From: Modicisalibacter luteus DSM 23508
GTDB lineage: Bacteria; Pseudomonadota; Gammaproteobacteria; Pseudomonadales; Halomonadaceae
DNA length: 64,000 nucleotides
Assembly (NCBI RefSeq): GCF_000378505.1
Contig: NZ_KB899995.1
Coordinates: 62,001 to 126,000 of the forward strand
Reading direction: 5' to 3'
The notes beneath the pieces are model-generated. The model did not search any database, was not told where the DNA came from, and was given only the letters and a program-made list of their open reading frames with translations. The translations under genes and the position numbers were made by a program. Shown piece after piece: positions 16,683 through 25,727 of this stretch; the first letter of the stretch is position 1, and each line of letters starts with the position of its first letter.

Positions 16683-16877
16683 TACGGTAAGCAGCGGCCA
16701 AGGATAGGCTGCCAGTTCAGGAGAGCGCGGTCAGGATGACCGAGGCTTGGGAAGGTAGGCGATTAAAGGCAGGAAGCCATCGACGCCAAGGATCCCGGAA
16801 CGGCTTACCTAATTGCAGTAGTTCCCTTGCGTACTGCATAGCCCGGTCTCCCCGCCCTAGGGGAGCCGGGCTGTTTT
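16683..16877 (+). ncRNA. Putative CsrA/RsmA-sequestering sRNA (RsmZ/CsrB-like)
   Basis: A non-coding stretch of about 195 nt with its own promoter candidate and a strong terminator. Seven GGA motifs occur in 98 bases (16702, 16720, 16734, 16750, 16772, 16790, 16797). Several sit in hairpin loops: GCAGC...GCTGC (16691-16712) around AAGGAT; a perfect 5-bp stem CGGTC-AGGAT-GACCG (16728-16742); GCTT-GGGAAGGT-AGGC; and GGC-AGGAA-GCC (16768-16778). Loop-exposed AGGA is the CsrA/RsmA binding site, and tandem arrays of it define CsrB, RsmY and RsmZ RNAs. After the array come TGCAGTA/TACTGCA (16814-16838) and the terminator. Sequence alone does not tell RsmY from RsmZ. Confidence 0.75.
16840..16877 (+). 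terminator. Intrinsic terminator of the sRNA
   Basis: Stem AGCCCGG-T-CTCCCC / GGGGAG-CCGGGCT with a short loop, followed by GTTTT, on the plus strand. Confidence 0.88.
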
Positions 16878-16879
16878 GA

Positions 16880-17226
16880 TTTGCCCGCCACCATTCGTGC
16901 CGTGTGGTACAAGATCACCCTCGACAGCGGTTGCAATGCTCGGCATACAGCCAATGAATCAATCCTCCGCTAAAGAAAACGTGGCTTCGCCTGCCCTTGG
17001 CTAACGACTCCGCCAATTCGCTAATGTCTGGAAGTCTCTGCCGTTTCGCCTCGCTTGCCTGCGCTCCGAGGCATTACCTAGGCTGCCTTTATTAGCGATC
17101 TTTATTTTAGCTTTTGGTTCTTCGGGTCGAGCATGTAGCCGAGCCTTTAGTCTGGCTGCCCTGCAGCCCGCCGGCCCTCTCGTTTGATCCGATCACACCA
17201 AAGCCTGGAGCGAAGAGAGGTGAATC
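16880..17226. other. Leader region of the RTX protein gene
   Basis: No gene-like frame. It presumably holds the promoter of the large secreted protein, but no convincing -35/-10 pair was picked. Confidence 0.4.
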
Positions 17227-20200
17227 ATGGTGGCTCAAGTTGAATACAGGGTAACGAGCCAGTGGGATGATGGGTTCGTGTTCGAGGTAGTACTGTCCAA
17301 CAGCGGTACCCGGACTATCAATGACTATCAGGTCGGCTTCAACCTCCCAGGTGAAGTCACGCAGGTCTGGAATGGACGTATCTCGGCGCAGGAGGGAGAA
17401 CGCTACCTCATTGCGGATGACGATGAGAGCAATGATCTTGCTCCTGGCGAAACAACCAGTTTCAAGGTCAAGGCGCTAAACAGTAGTGCACAAATGCCAA
17501 CTGGTTTCACGGTCAATGATCAGCCGGTAATCGTCGACGCCCCAGCGGCAGAGGATCCAGCCAGTGAGGTCAGCCAACGCTTCGTCGATGGCATCGCTTC
17601 AGTCCAGCCGGGAATAACCGCCGAGGCTCTTGAAACGTTGCTCAATGAGGCACCCCAAGGCGCTACCGTACGTCTGGCTCCTGGCGAGTTCGCGCTGAAT
17701 GATTCGATTGTGGTAACGCGCTCGGATGTTTCCCTGGTTGGGGCGGGTTCCGGAGAAACGATACTGACTTTTACCGATGAAGCACTGGCCAAGGATGATC
17801 GGCAAGGCCTTCTTTTCCAGGGAATCCAGACTGCCAGCGCGGGAACGCTGCAGGCTGACTTGTCCGAAGGAGACCGGACCCTGGCGCTCGAAAATGGTCA
17901 CCGGCTTGAGGTCGGCGATACGGTGCGTCTATGGCAAGACAATGATGCGGAGTATTTCGAAGAGATCGGCAATACGACCTGGCAGGGCAGCAGCAATACA
18001 CCGCTGCGTACCAGCATGGCCAAGATTGTGGCGCTCGAAGGCAATACGGCGACGTTAGATCGCGGCGTCCATTTCGATATGGAGGGCGGCAAGGCGCGAA
18101 TACAGCGCTTTGATGCACTTGAGAATATCACCGTGGAGGGCTTTTCGGTCGGCTATCGTCTAGGAACGCCCGACCCTGCCGTCTTCAGCAACACGCTATC
18201 TGAACTCAAGGGTTATCATGCCGTGGAGTTCGATGGCACCTTCGGGGGGCATATCGAAGATGTCGAGATAATCAATGGCCCTTCCGTGGCTTTCGAGTTC
18301 TCACGCTCCGTGGATGTTTCGGCAGATGGCTTGCGTGCTAGCGGCGCTTTCAATAAAGGAAGCGGGGGTAACGGGTATGCATACGAACTGCGTGAGAGCT
18401 ATGACGGCACCTTTACGAACCTGGAAGATAGCGGGATGCGACATAGCGCCCTTTTTGCTTCCTGGCGCTCCTCGGTCGGAAATAACGTGCATGTCGAGTC
18501 GACTGACCGCGATATCAACTTCCATGGCGGGCAGGACCAGAACAATACGGTCCATGTCGACCAGTCCCTACGTGATCCGGCGACTGATAACCTGTCTCCG
18601 GTGCTCTGGATCAATCAGGGCGGGGAAACCTTCGGTGCTCCTACCGATCCTACAGCGAACCAGATAGCGTTCAATTATGTAGTGGGTTCCCGGCGCGACG
18701 ATGTCATACCGGGCTCGGACCTTGGGGTGTATCTGGACGGGGCTCGCGGCCATGACACATTGTTGGGCGGAGCTGCTGATGACATCTTGACTGGAGGCGC
18801 GGGCAACGATGTCCTTGAGGGTGGGGAAGGTGCTGATACGGCGCTTATGCTAGCGAGTATCGAAAACTACACGATCCGCGCATTGAACGACGGCAGTATC
18901 TTCCTTGATGGTAACAACGATGACGATCTGCTGATCGACATGGAACGTGCCGTGTTCGCAGAGGGTGCTGTCCTGGATGTTGATTCCCGAACTGTCACGC
19001 AGGGACAGCCCATGGAGGTTCCGAGCGCCGAGGCAATCCTGGCGGATGACGAGCTTATCTTTACGCCCCCACCTGAGGGTGACGGACTCACGGAACCGCC
19101 TGGTGTCGATGACACCTTGGAAGTGTCCGCTTCGGCTCGATTCGAAAGCGTCAGCCGTTGGTCGTCAGGTTATGTACTGGCGGTCAAGATAACCAACACA
19201 GGCGAGACGGAGATTGAGAATCCTCGTGTCAGCTTCGATTTGCCCACCGAGATTACCCAGTTCTATGGAGCAAGCCTGCTTTCGCAGCAGGGAGACACGT
19301 ATACGGTTAATCTGGGGGAGGGCGAACGTCTAACTTCTGGCGAGACTCAGCACTTTTCCTTCAAAGCCTACGCCCCGGAAAGCCACCTTCCAGAAACACT
19401 CCGGCTCAACGAGCATATAGTTGATACCGACACGACTGCGATATTCGCAGGTGACGATAGCGAGCCCGAACTCAGCGCGCAAACGAAGATCACCAGTAAC
19501 GTTATCAGCAGCTGGGGGAGTGGTTACACTGCCGAAGTCATTGTGGAAAATACCTCAAGCTTGGCCCTGGTCGATCCGGCGATCAGTTTCGATCTACCAG
19601 GAGGCATCGATACCCTGTGGAATGGAGTCGTCGAGCGAGAGGGCAGCCGTTACACCATCACGGATGACAACCCTGCCACGCTGCAGCCAGGTGAAAGCTG
19701 GCGTTTTTCTTACAAATCCTACGATGCTACCCAGACTTTGCCGACCGACCCTCAGGTCGTTGGCAAAGTAGAAGCGCCAATAAGCGAACCAGCCGTGACC
19801 CAGGCCAACATTATCAGTGCCTGGTCGGGGGGATATACCACCGAAGTGTTGATCGAGAACACCTCGGCCACCGCCATTGCCAACCCTACTGCCAGCTTCG
19901 AGCTTGCGGCGGATATCGATACGCTCTGGAACGGAATGATGGAGCGTGAGGGAAACCGATATACGGTATCGGACGATAGTTCTAACGTACTCCAGCCCGG
20001 TGATGTGTGGCGCTTCACGTATCGGGTCTATGACGACCAACAATCCTTGCCCAGTGATGTCGTAGTGGAGGGTCAGGCAGAACCGGCAAAAACCGTTCCT
20101 GGCGAGTACCAAGCCAACGTGGATAGCGACGGCAACCTTGTCACGGGCGAACCCGGCAGCACCCTGGTCGGGTCCGATGGTGACGATATACTCAATGGTC

Positions 20201-20595
20201 TGCGTGGAGATGACTATTTGACCGGGGGCAATGGAGAAGACCGTTTGGTAGGTGGTCGCGGCGCCGACAAGCTGACCGGGGGAGCCGGTGCGGATACCTT
20301 CGCATACCTGTCCACCTTCGATTCTACACCGCTGGGCACCGACACGTTGCTGGACTTCAATCGCCTAGAGGGTGACCGGATCGATGTGAGTGCGGTTGAT
20401 GCCAGTACCGAACTGGAGGGTCAGCAGAACTTTACCTGGCTGGGCACTCAGGGGTTCAGCGGCAAAGGCGGAGAACTGCGTACTTCGGGGGCGAGCCTAC
20501 AAGGTGATGTGAATGGCGACGGCGTGGTCGACCTGGAAATTGAAGTTCTTGGCGTGAATTCGCTCGCTCCTGGCGATGTGGTAATACAGAAATAA
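17227..20595 (+). CDS. Large secreted CBM2-like / beta-helix / RTX protein
   Basis: 1122 residues without a signal peptide. Modules in order: CBM2-like domain (about 3-98; NSGTRTIND, WNGRIS, LAPGETTSF); a right-handed beta-helix of pectate-lyase type (about 144-490; GATVRLAPGEFAL, DVSLVGAGSGETIL); RTX calcium repeats (about 505-540; GGAGNDVLEGGEGAD); three more CBM2-like domains (about 631-730, 749-845, 856-950), each with NT[SG], WNG/FYG and LxPGE/D patterns; a second RTX block (about 977-1027; GSDGDDILNG, GGAGADTF); and a serralysin-like end (GDVNGDGVVDLEIEV). RTX blocks plus no signal indicate type I secretion. The beta-helix probably acts on a polysaccharide, but the catalytic residues cannot be named. 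ATG 17227 follows GAGAGGTG. No type I exporter gene is nearby. Confidence 0.85.
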   Translation: MVAQVEYRVTSQWDDGFVFEVVLSNSGTRTINDYQVGFNLPGEVTQVWNGRISAQEGERYLIADDDESNDLAPGETTSFKVKALNSSAQMPTGFTVNDQPVIVDAPAAEDPASEVSQRFVDGIASVQPGITAEALETLLNEAPQGATVRLAPGEFALNDSIVVTRSDVSLVGAGSGETILTFTDEALAKDDRQGLLFQGIQTASAGTLQADLSEGDRTLALENGHRLEVGDTVRLWQDNDAEYFEEIGNTTWQGSSNTPLRTSMAKIVALEGNTATLDRGVHFDMEGGKARIQRFDALENITVEGFSVGYRLGTPDPAVFSNTLSELKGYHAVEFDGTFGGHIEDVEIINGPSVAFEFSRSVDVSADGLRASGAFNKGSGGNGYAYELRESYDGTFTNLEDSGMRHSALFASWRSSVGNNVHVESTDRDINFHGGQDQNNTVHVDQSLRDPATDNLSPVLWINQGGETFGAPTDPTANQIAFNYVVGSRRDDVIPGSDLGVYLDGARGHDTLLGGAADDILTGGAGNDVLEGGEGADTALMLASIENYTIRALNDGSIFLDGNNDDDLLIDMERAVFAEGAVLDVDSRTVTQGQPMEVPSAEAILADDELIFTPPPEGDGLTEPPGVDDTLEVSASARFESVSRWSSGYVLAVKITNTGETEIENPRVSFDLPTEITQFYGASLLSQQGDTYTVNLGEGERLTSGETQHFSFKAYAPESHLPETLRLNEHIVDTDTTAIFAGDDSEPELSAQTKITSNVISSWGSGYTAEVIVENTSSLALVDPAISFDLPGGIDTLWNGVVEREGSRYTITDDNPATLQPGESWRFSYKSYDATQTLPTDPQVVGKVEAPISEPAVTQANIISAWSGGYTTEVLIENTSATAIANPTASFELAADIDTLWNGMMEREGNRYTVSDDSSNVLQPGDVWRFTYRVYDDQQSLPSDVVVEGQAEPAKTVPGEYQANVDSDGNLVTGEPGSTLVGSDGDDILNGLRGDDYLTGGNGEDRLVGGRGADKLTGGAGADTFAYLSTFDSTPLGTDTLLDFNRLEGDRIDVSAVDASTELEGQQNFTWLGTQGFSGKGGELRTSGASLQGDVNGDGVVDLEIEVLGVNSLAPGDVVIQK

Positions 20596-20622
20596 CTTCA
20601 CTCCGCCCTAGTAGGCGGAAAT

Positions 20623-20680
20623 CTCACCCCTTAGCAACGAAAGCTCAAGCGGCCGTGTTGCTAAGGGGTGAGCGTGTTTT
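20623..20680 (+). terminator. Long-stem terminator of the RTX protein gene
   Basis: Perfect 16-bp stem CTCACCCCTTAGCAAC / GTTGCTAAGGGGTGAG with an 18-base loop, then CGTGTTTT. Confidence 0.88.
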
Positions 20681-20998
20681 CAAGTCGCCTTGGCTTCCAA
20701 GCTGGCGGGTTGGATCACTCGTCACGGTAGTCTGCCACAAAAGGCTTACTTGTTAGCTTAACGCCACGCATGAACACCTGATACTAACCCAATCAATGAT
20801 TGTGGCTCTGAAGCCTTCGTGGGCGGCCATGAATACGTTGAGCCTTTAGCAAGCTATATAATGTCATCTATGCTGCTCAGAAGTGGAAGGCGTTATGGCT
20901 GCGTATTGCAACTACGGGTTAACTATTTAACAGCGTATGTCCGACTTACTGCCATTAAATAAACTTTCAATTTAAACAACCGTTTTCATGAGAAAAAT
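20681..20998. other. Gene-free AT-rich stretch
   Basis: No coding frame or recognised element; AT content rises towards the promoter of the next gene. Confidence 0.45.
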
Positions 20999-21039
20999 AA
21001 AAGTTCAAATAAACGAACTTTTAACGAAATTGTTATAAT
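20999..21039 (+). promoter_or_regulatory. Promoter with operator candidate AAAAGTTC-N8-GAACTTTT
   Basis: Perfect 8-bp inverted repeat (20999-21006 and 21015-21022) ending 11 bases before a consensus TATAAT at 21034-21039. The repeat covers where the -35 box should be, and no good -35 is present, as expected for an operator-controlled or activator-dependent promoter. Confidence 0.6.
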
Positions 21040-21093
21040 CCTTCTGTTACTTTGCGTACTGCAAAAACGAGAAAAGGCAGGAGGCCTTTTACA

Positions 21094-21384
21094 ATGTTCA
21101 ATCGTTCACGGAAAATCGCTTGTAGCCATTGCCACGGCGACAATTTCTGGAAGGGCGATCCCGCCCCTACCGATGAGTTGGCTTGTCGGTACTGCAACGC
21201 GTTCATCACGACCTACGACGACTACATCCATAATTTTATTCGTGTAGAAGCGGCGCGCATGCTGGCTCAGTTCATGGAGACGGATTCCGAGCGTGACCTG
21301 GCCATGCTCAAGCACGCCCTGTCACAGCAGCGTCCTCCCAGACCGCTACGCGTATCCAAGCCTTATCTGCCTGTCATTCGGTAG
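21094..21384 (+). CDS. Small zinc-ribbon-like protein, unknown function
   Basis: 96 residues. Two Cys pairs, CSHC (about residue 9) and CRYC (about residue 32), suggest a small zinc ribbon; the rest is a helix-rich segment and a basic C-terminus (RPPRPLRVSKPYLPVIR). ATG 21094 follows a full AGGAGG at 21079-21084. The gene has its own promoter with a striking inverted repeat. No family name is recognised; a nucleic-acid or regulatory role would be a guess. Confidence 0.65.
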   Translation: MFNRSRKIACSHCHGDNFWKGDPAPTDELACRYCNAFITTYDDYIHNFIRVEAARMLAQFMETDSERDLAMLKHALSQQRPPRPLRVSKPYLPVIR

Positions 21385-21599
21385 CGGCCTTGGGAGTGGC
21401 GAGGTTGGCACGGGTAAATTAATAGTGAGTGATAGGGTGTGATATCGCTCTTGGTGGCCCGTGTTTAGCTGAGTCAATCGTACTAGTGCGCTTGCTGAAA
21501 ACTGGCTCAATGCCTGCCATTTATTGACCACGTGCTTTTTTAGCGAAAAAGACTGATGCGCAACATGTTAGACGTGGGCACCTGTAGGAATTGCCGTGC

Positions 21600-22301
21600 A
21601 TGGAATTAGTACAAGTAAGAACATCCCCCCAATCTAGCCAATACCCAGTATCGGAGTTGAGCGGTTTTCCGGCATCCAATGCGCTCCGGAGTGTTTTCCG
21701 TGCCCTCCCGGTGCTTAGAAGAAAGCAAGTGCTTGTAAAGCAGGGGGAGCTCTTTCAAGGCTTATATATCGTGCACTGTGGCATGTTGAAGCAGAGCTAC
21801 TGGGACAAGGAATGCGGTCATCAAATTACACACTTTTTTCTTCCCGGAGATGTGATCGGGCTGGATGCTATCGAAGGCAGGCGGTATCTGGGTAAAGTCA
21901 CTGCGCTGGAGACCGTCAGTCTCGTACAGATCCCTTTCACGCGACTTGAGAAGTTTCCCGGCTTGCAAGAAGACCACCGGCAGTTACTATGCTACCTGAG
22001 CCGAACCATGCAGCGAGAGCTTACTCGCATGTGGCACATGATGAGCCAGCCATCCGATGTGCGCCTGGCCCGCTTCCTTCTGTCCATGTCTGCCGGGTTT
22101 CAGGCACAGGGATTTTCTCCTTACTGTTTCCGGCTGCCTATGACGCGGGGTGAAATTGCCAACTACTTATATATGGCGGACGAAACGATAAGCCGCCTCA
22201 TCGGGCGTCTCCAGAAAATGAACGTCTTGTCAGTCCAAGGGCGTGAGTTTTGCATTCAAAATATGCACGGCTTGAACAGCATTGCCGAGACATCTCCCTG
22301 A
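21600..22301 (+). CDS. Crp/Fnr-family transcription regulator
   Basis: 233 residues: cyclic-nucleotide-binding-like beta barrel (about 30-130), dimer helix, and winged helix with the FNR-type recognition segment TRGEIANYLYMADETISRLIG. The ETISR residues match those of FNR that contact TTGAT half sites, so an FNR-box target is likely. The N-terminal cysteine cluster that holds the oxygen-sensing 4Fe-4S in FNR is missing (no Cys beyond one at residue 3 of an alternative start), placing it with DNR/FixK-like members. ATG 21600 has AGGA at 21586-21589. Effector unknown. Confidence 0.87.
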   Translation: MELVQVRTSPQSSQYPVSELSGFPASNALRSVFRALPVLRRKQVLVKQGELFQGLYIVHCGMLKQSYWDKECGHQITHFFLPGDVIGLDAIEGRRYLGKVTALETVSLVQIPFTRLEKFPGLQEDHRQLLCYLSRTMQRELTRMWHMMSQPSDVRLARFLLSMSAGFQAQGFSPYCFRLPMTRGEIANYLYMADETISRLIGRLQKMNVLSVQGREFCIQNMHGLNSIAETSP

Positions 22302-22549
22302 CAACCTGCATTTCTCGTTCGATATGTGCTTTGGGGCTATCCCCCATAAATCTGAGGCGTGTCATCGCTGCTTGATTGATCACGCCCCGCATCCTTGGCT
22401 TCGCATATGGTCTCTTCGGGATCCTTGTCAGAAGCCCTCCCGATGCCTGGAGCTTGCCTGCCAACGCCTGCCTATCGTTTTGGCGTGACTAGGCATTTCT
22501 GCATCTAAGCCATGTACGAGGTGCGCATAAGTGGCCTCTTGCCTACTGC

Positions 22550-25123
22550 TTATACGGCATGGGCTGTGCTGCCATGTAAAAATTGCTTCAAGGCTGGCAT
22601 CGGCATCGGGCGGGCAAACAGATACCCTTGAAGGAGGTCGCATTTTCTCGTTCTCAAGTCCTCTCGCTGTGCCTCAGTCTCGACGCCTTCTGCCACAACC
22701 TGTAGACCCAGCGAATGCGCCATGGTGATCACGCCCTGGACTATCGCCGCATTGCGTGAGCCGTCGTCCGATTCCTGAAGGAAGCTCCGGTCGAGCTTGA
22801 CCTTGCTGATCGGCAGGTCTCGCAAATAGCTCAGGCTGGAATAGCCGGTACCGAAGTCATCGATGGCAGTACCGATGCCCATACTGCGTAGCGTGTGCAG
22901 CGTGGCGATGGCCGCCTCGGTACGATTCACCAGCACGCCTTCGGTGAGTTCAATATCCAGCCTGCTCGCTGGCAAGCCGGTCTCTTCGAGGACGTGCCGC
23001 AGGCGGGCAAGAAAATCCTTACGATGGAACTGTAGCGGCGACACGTTGACCGCGACCCGGTACTGGGTACCCAACCGATCATTGATCGCCTTGATATCGC
23101 AGCAGGCCCGACGCAACACCCATTCCCCCAAGGGCATGATCTGCCCTGTTTCCTCAGCCAGGGAAGTGAATCGTGGAGGGGGAATATACCCCATGGAAGG
23201 GTGGTTCCAGCGGACCAGGGCTTCAAAGCCTTCGATTACGCCACTTTGCGCGTGTACCAGTGGCTGATAGTGCAGATCAAGCTCCCCGTTTTCCGATGCC
23301 ACGGCCAGGTCGTTCCGCAGCGTGATCCGCTCATTGACCCTCTCCTTGATATGCGATTCGAAGGAATGAACTGCATCCCCTCCCTGCATCTTGGCCTGGT
23401 ACATGGCCAGGTCCGCGTGTTGTATCAGATGAATCGGCAGGTCGAGCTCTGCCTGGCTGTTGGCAATGCCAATGCTTGCGGAGATATTCACCACATGCTG
23501 GCCCAAGTGATAGGGCTGGGCCAGCTCCTGCCGAGCCTGCTCGGCAATCATTCTGCCCTGCCCCTCAGTGTCCATCGAGGGAAGCAGCAGAACGAACTCA
23601 TCGCCACCGAAGCGTGCCAGTGTATCGCCGGGCGATAGCAGCCCTTGAAGGCGCTGGGCAGCCTCGATCAGTAGGCGATCTCCAATCGAATGACCCAAGC
23701 TATCGTTGACTGACTTGAAATCGTCCAGGTCGATGAAGATCACTTCCAGCTTGCCCTGATGGCGCAGTGTAAGGCAGTAATCGTGCTCCAGATGTTGCTC
23801 GAGCAATGCCCGATTGGCTACGCCGGTCAACGGATCATGGGTGGCGTTATAGGCTAGCTGGGCCTCGTTCGCCTTCTGCTCCGTGACGTCATGATGAATG
23901 CCGATATAGTGAGTGACCCGGCCGGTGTCATCCGGAACTGGCGATATGAACATATCGTTCCAGAAAGTCGATCCGTCCTTGCGGTAATTAAGCAGAGTGA
24001 CATGAACATCCCGCTGCTCGGCAATACCTTCGCGAAGCTGACTGACCGCCTGTGGATCGCTGTCCGGCCCCAAGAGGAATTGACAGTTCCTGCCTATTAC
24101 CTCTTCCTGCGTATAGCCGGTCATGGTCAGAAATGGACGATTGACGTATTCCACCGGCATGTTTGGCCGCTGGGCATCGACAATGAGGATACCGTTGATG
24201 CTGGACTCTACGCTCCGCTGGAGTAGCCGTAGCCGGGTATCAGACGCCTTGTGCTGGGTGATATCTCGGGCGATGCCATATACCCCGACCACTTCCTCAT
24301 CGACCACGATAGGCAGCTTGGTAACGGCGAAACAGCGAATGTCTCCCTTGGCATCGATAGCTCTCGCTTCGTAGTGTTGTGGCGTTCCCCGGCGAGCATG
24401 CATAAAGGCCTTATCCACGCTTGGCAGATCCTCTGCAATCACGAACTCGGCATAGTGACGGCCCCGGATTTCATCTTCGTTATACCCACTGATAAGGGCG
24501 GTGGCCGGGTTGGCGCTGGTGAAGGCTCCGTTAAGATCGAGGGAAAAAACCACGTCGGGGTGATGCGTGAACAGCGATCGGTAGCGTTGCCGGTTTTCAC
24601 GCAAGGTCCGATGATCCTGACGACGCTCGACGGCCAGTGCGACGAGGCCGACAGCGCGTTTTATCTGCTCGATTTCGACTGGGCTGGGCGGGCCGGGGAA
24701 CGGGTAGTAGATGGCAAAGGTGCCCAATAGATGATGCTGCCCCTTGGACAATACCGGATACGACCAGCAGGCGCGTAGTCCAGACGCCGACGCCAACGCC
24801 CGATAGCCCTCCCAGCATGTGTCCTGTTGAATATCCTCGGTTACGACGAGCTTTTGCCAATACGCAGCACGCCCGCAGCTACCTACCTCGGGACCGATGG
24901 GAATCGACTGCAGGCACTCCTTGAATGCCGTGGGCAAGTTTCCGGCGGCCAGGCTGAGGGTTTGCGTCTTGGTGTCGCACAGCATGATGCTACTGAGCGC
25001 TCCCGTGGACTGCTGTTCAATCATCTGGCAAATGCCGGCCAGGGTGTCCTCAAGGGGTGCATCCTGAGCAATCAGGTCTTGGATGGCCTGCTGCGCCTCC
25101 AATGCTTTCCATGTCGCCTTCAT
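22550..25123 (-). CDS. GAF-PAS-PAS-GGDEF-EAL cyclic-di-GMP signalling protein
   Basis: 857 residues. GAF domain (about 10-170; GPEVGSCGRAAYWQ), PAS 1 (about 180-300), PAS 2 (about 305-425; TGYTQEEVIGRNCQFLLGPD, close to the LOV Cys motif GRNCRFLQ), GGDEF with intact ARFGGDEF (about 504-508) and EAL with intact EALVRW (about 634), IELTEGV and DDFGTGYSSL. Both catalytic motifs are whole, so it may make and break cyclic di-GMP according to its sensors. The NCQFL motif in PAS 2 makes flavin-based blue-light sensing possible. Soluble: no membrane helices. Start ATG 25123, with AGGATGAAGG just upstream. Confidence 0.92.
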   Translation of the reverse strand: MKATWKALEAQQAIQDLIAQDAPLEDTLAGICQMIEQQSTGALSSIMLCDTKTQTLSLAAGNLPTAFKECLQSIPIGPEVGSCGRAAYWQKLVVTEDIQQDTCWEGYRALASASGLRACWSYPVLSKGQHHLLGTFAIYYPFPGPPSPVEIEQIKRAVGLVALAVERRQDHRTLRENRQRYRSLFTHHPDVVFSLDLNGAFTSANPATALISGYNEDEIRGRHYAEFVIAEDLPSVDKAFMHARRGTPQHYEARAIDAKGDIRCFAVTKLPIVVDEEVVGVYGIARDITQHKASDTRLRLLQRSVESSINGILIVDAQRPNMPVEYVNRPFLTMTGYTQEEVIGRNCQFLLGPDSDPQAVSQLREGIAEQRDVHVTLLNYRKDGSTFWNDMFISPVPDDTGRVTHYIGIHHDVTEQKANEAQLAYNATHDPLTGVANRALLEQHLEHDYCLTLRHQGKLEVIFIDLDDFKSVNDSLGHSIGDRLLIEAAQRLQGLLSPGDTLARFGGDEFVLLLPSMDTEGQGRMIAEQARQELAQPYHLGQHVVNISASIGIANSQAELDLPIHLIQHADLAMYQAKMQGGDAVHSFESHIKERVNERITLRNDLAVASENGELDLHYQPLVHAQSGVIEGFEALVRWNHPSMGYIPPPRFTSLAEETGQIMPLGEWVLRRACCDIKAINDRLGTQYRVAVNVSPLQFHRKDFLARLRHVLEETGLPASRLDIELTEGVLVNRTEAAIATLHTLRSMGIGTAIDDFGTGYSSLSYLRDLPISKVKLDRSFLQESDDGSRNAAIVQGVITMAHSLGLQVVAEGVETEAQREDLRTRKCDLLQGYLFARPMPMPALKQFLHGSTAHAV

Positions 25124-25727
25124 GCCTTCATCCTGATATTAGGTGTTATTTTTTAAGGTGGCTGGACGGAACACGGCTGGCAGGAACCACCCTCAACATG
25201 TCATCCACACCATGCGTTTAGCTTAGACCCAAGATCCCTGTTTTTGTAATATGCTGTAAATTTATGTGGCGAGACAAAGTGGCTGGGTTTTGGGGTAGTG
25301 AGCGACTACAAGACCCGCCGAGGCGACTGCAGCCGGCGGCTCAGCTTGCGGCCTGGTATACAATCCAGAAGATAGGATGGCGCATGGGCCGGGGGTAACG
25401 TACACATCCGTGCCAAGCGTCGGCTATACCTCGATAGAAGTGGCTGGTGTCACTCTGCAGCCAGCGACCGTGTAAGTTGGCGAGGTAGGCCGCAAGAATG
25501 CTATGGGCGATAAACGTGGATCAACTCATCGTTATCTTATTGCTGGGCACGAATCGCCTGGTAATTTAGCCTAGGCAGGCTGGACAGACATAAATATACA
25601 ACTTACAGAAATATTAGCACGCCGCTTTGGCCTGCCTGTCTATTAGCGGAGCTGAGACGCTCTTGTTAAATGTCAAATTATTGAATCGTCTGTACAATTA
25701 ATAAAAATTCTCCTCGAATTTGGATTT
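25124..25727. other. Divergent intergenic region between two sensor genes
   Basis: About 600 bases hold the two outward promoters; no gene-like frame, tRNA or terminator was seen. AT-rich from about 25540 onwards. Confidence 0.4.

Noticed and set aside
21600-22301. Calling the Crp/Fnr gene an oxygen-sensing FNR/ANR
   Set aside because: The N-terminal cysteine cluster needed for the 4Fe-4S sensor is absent.
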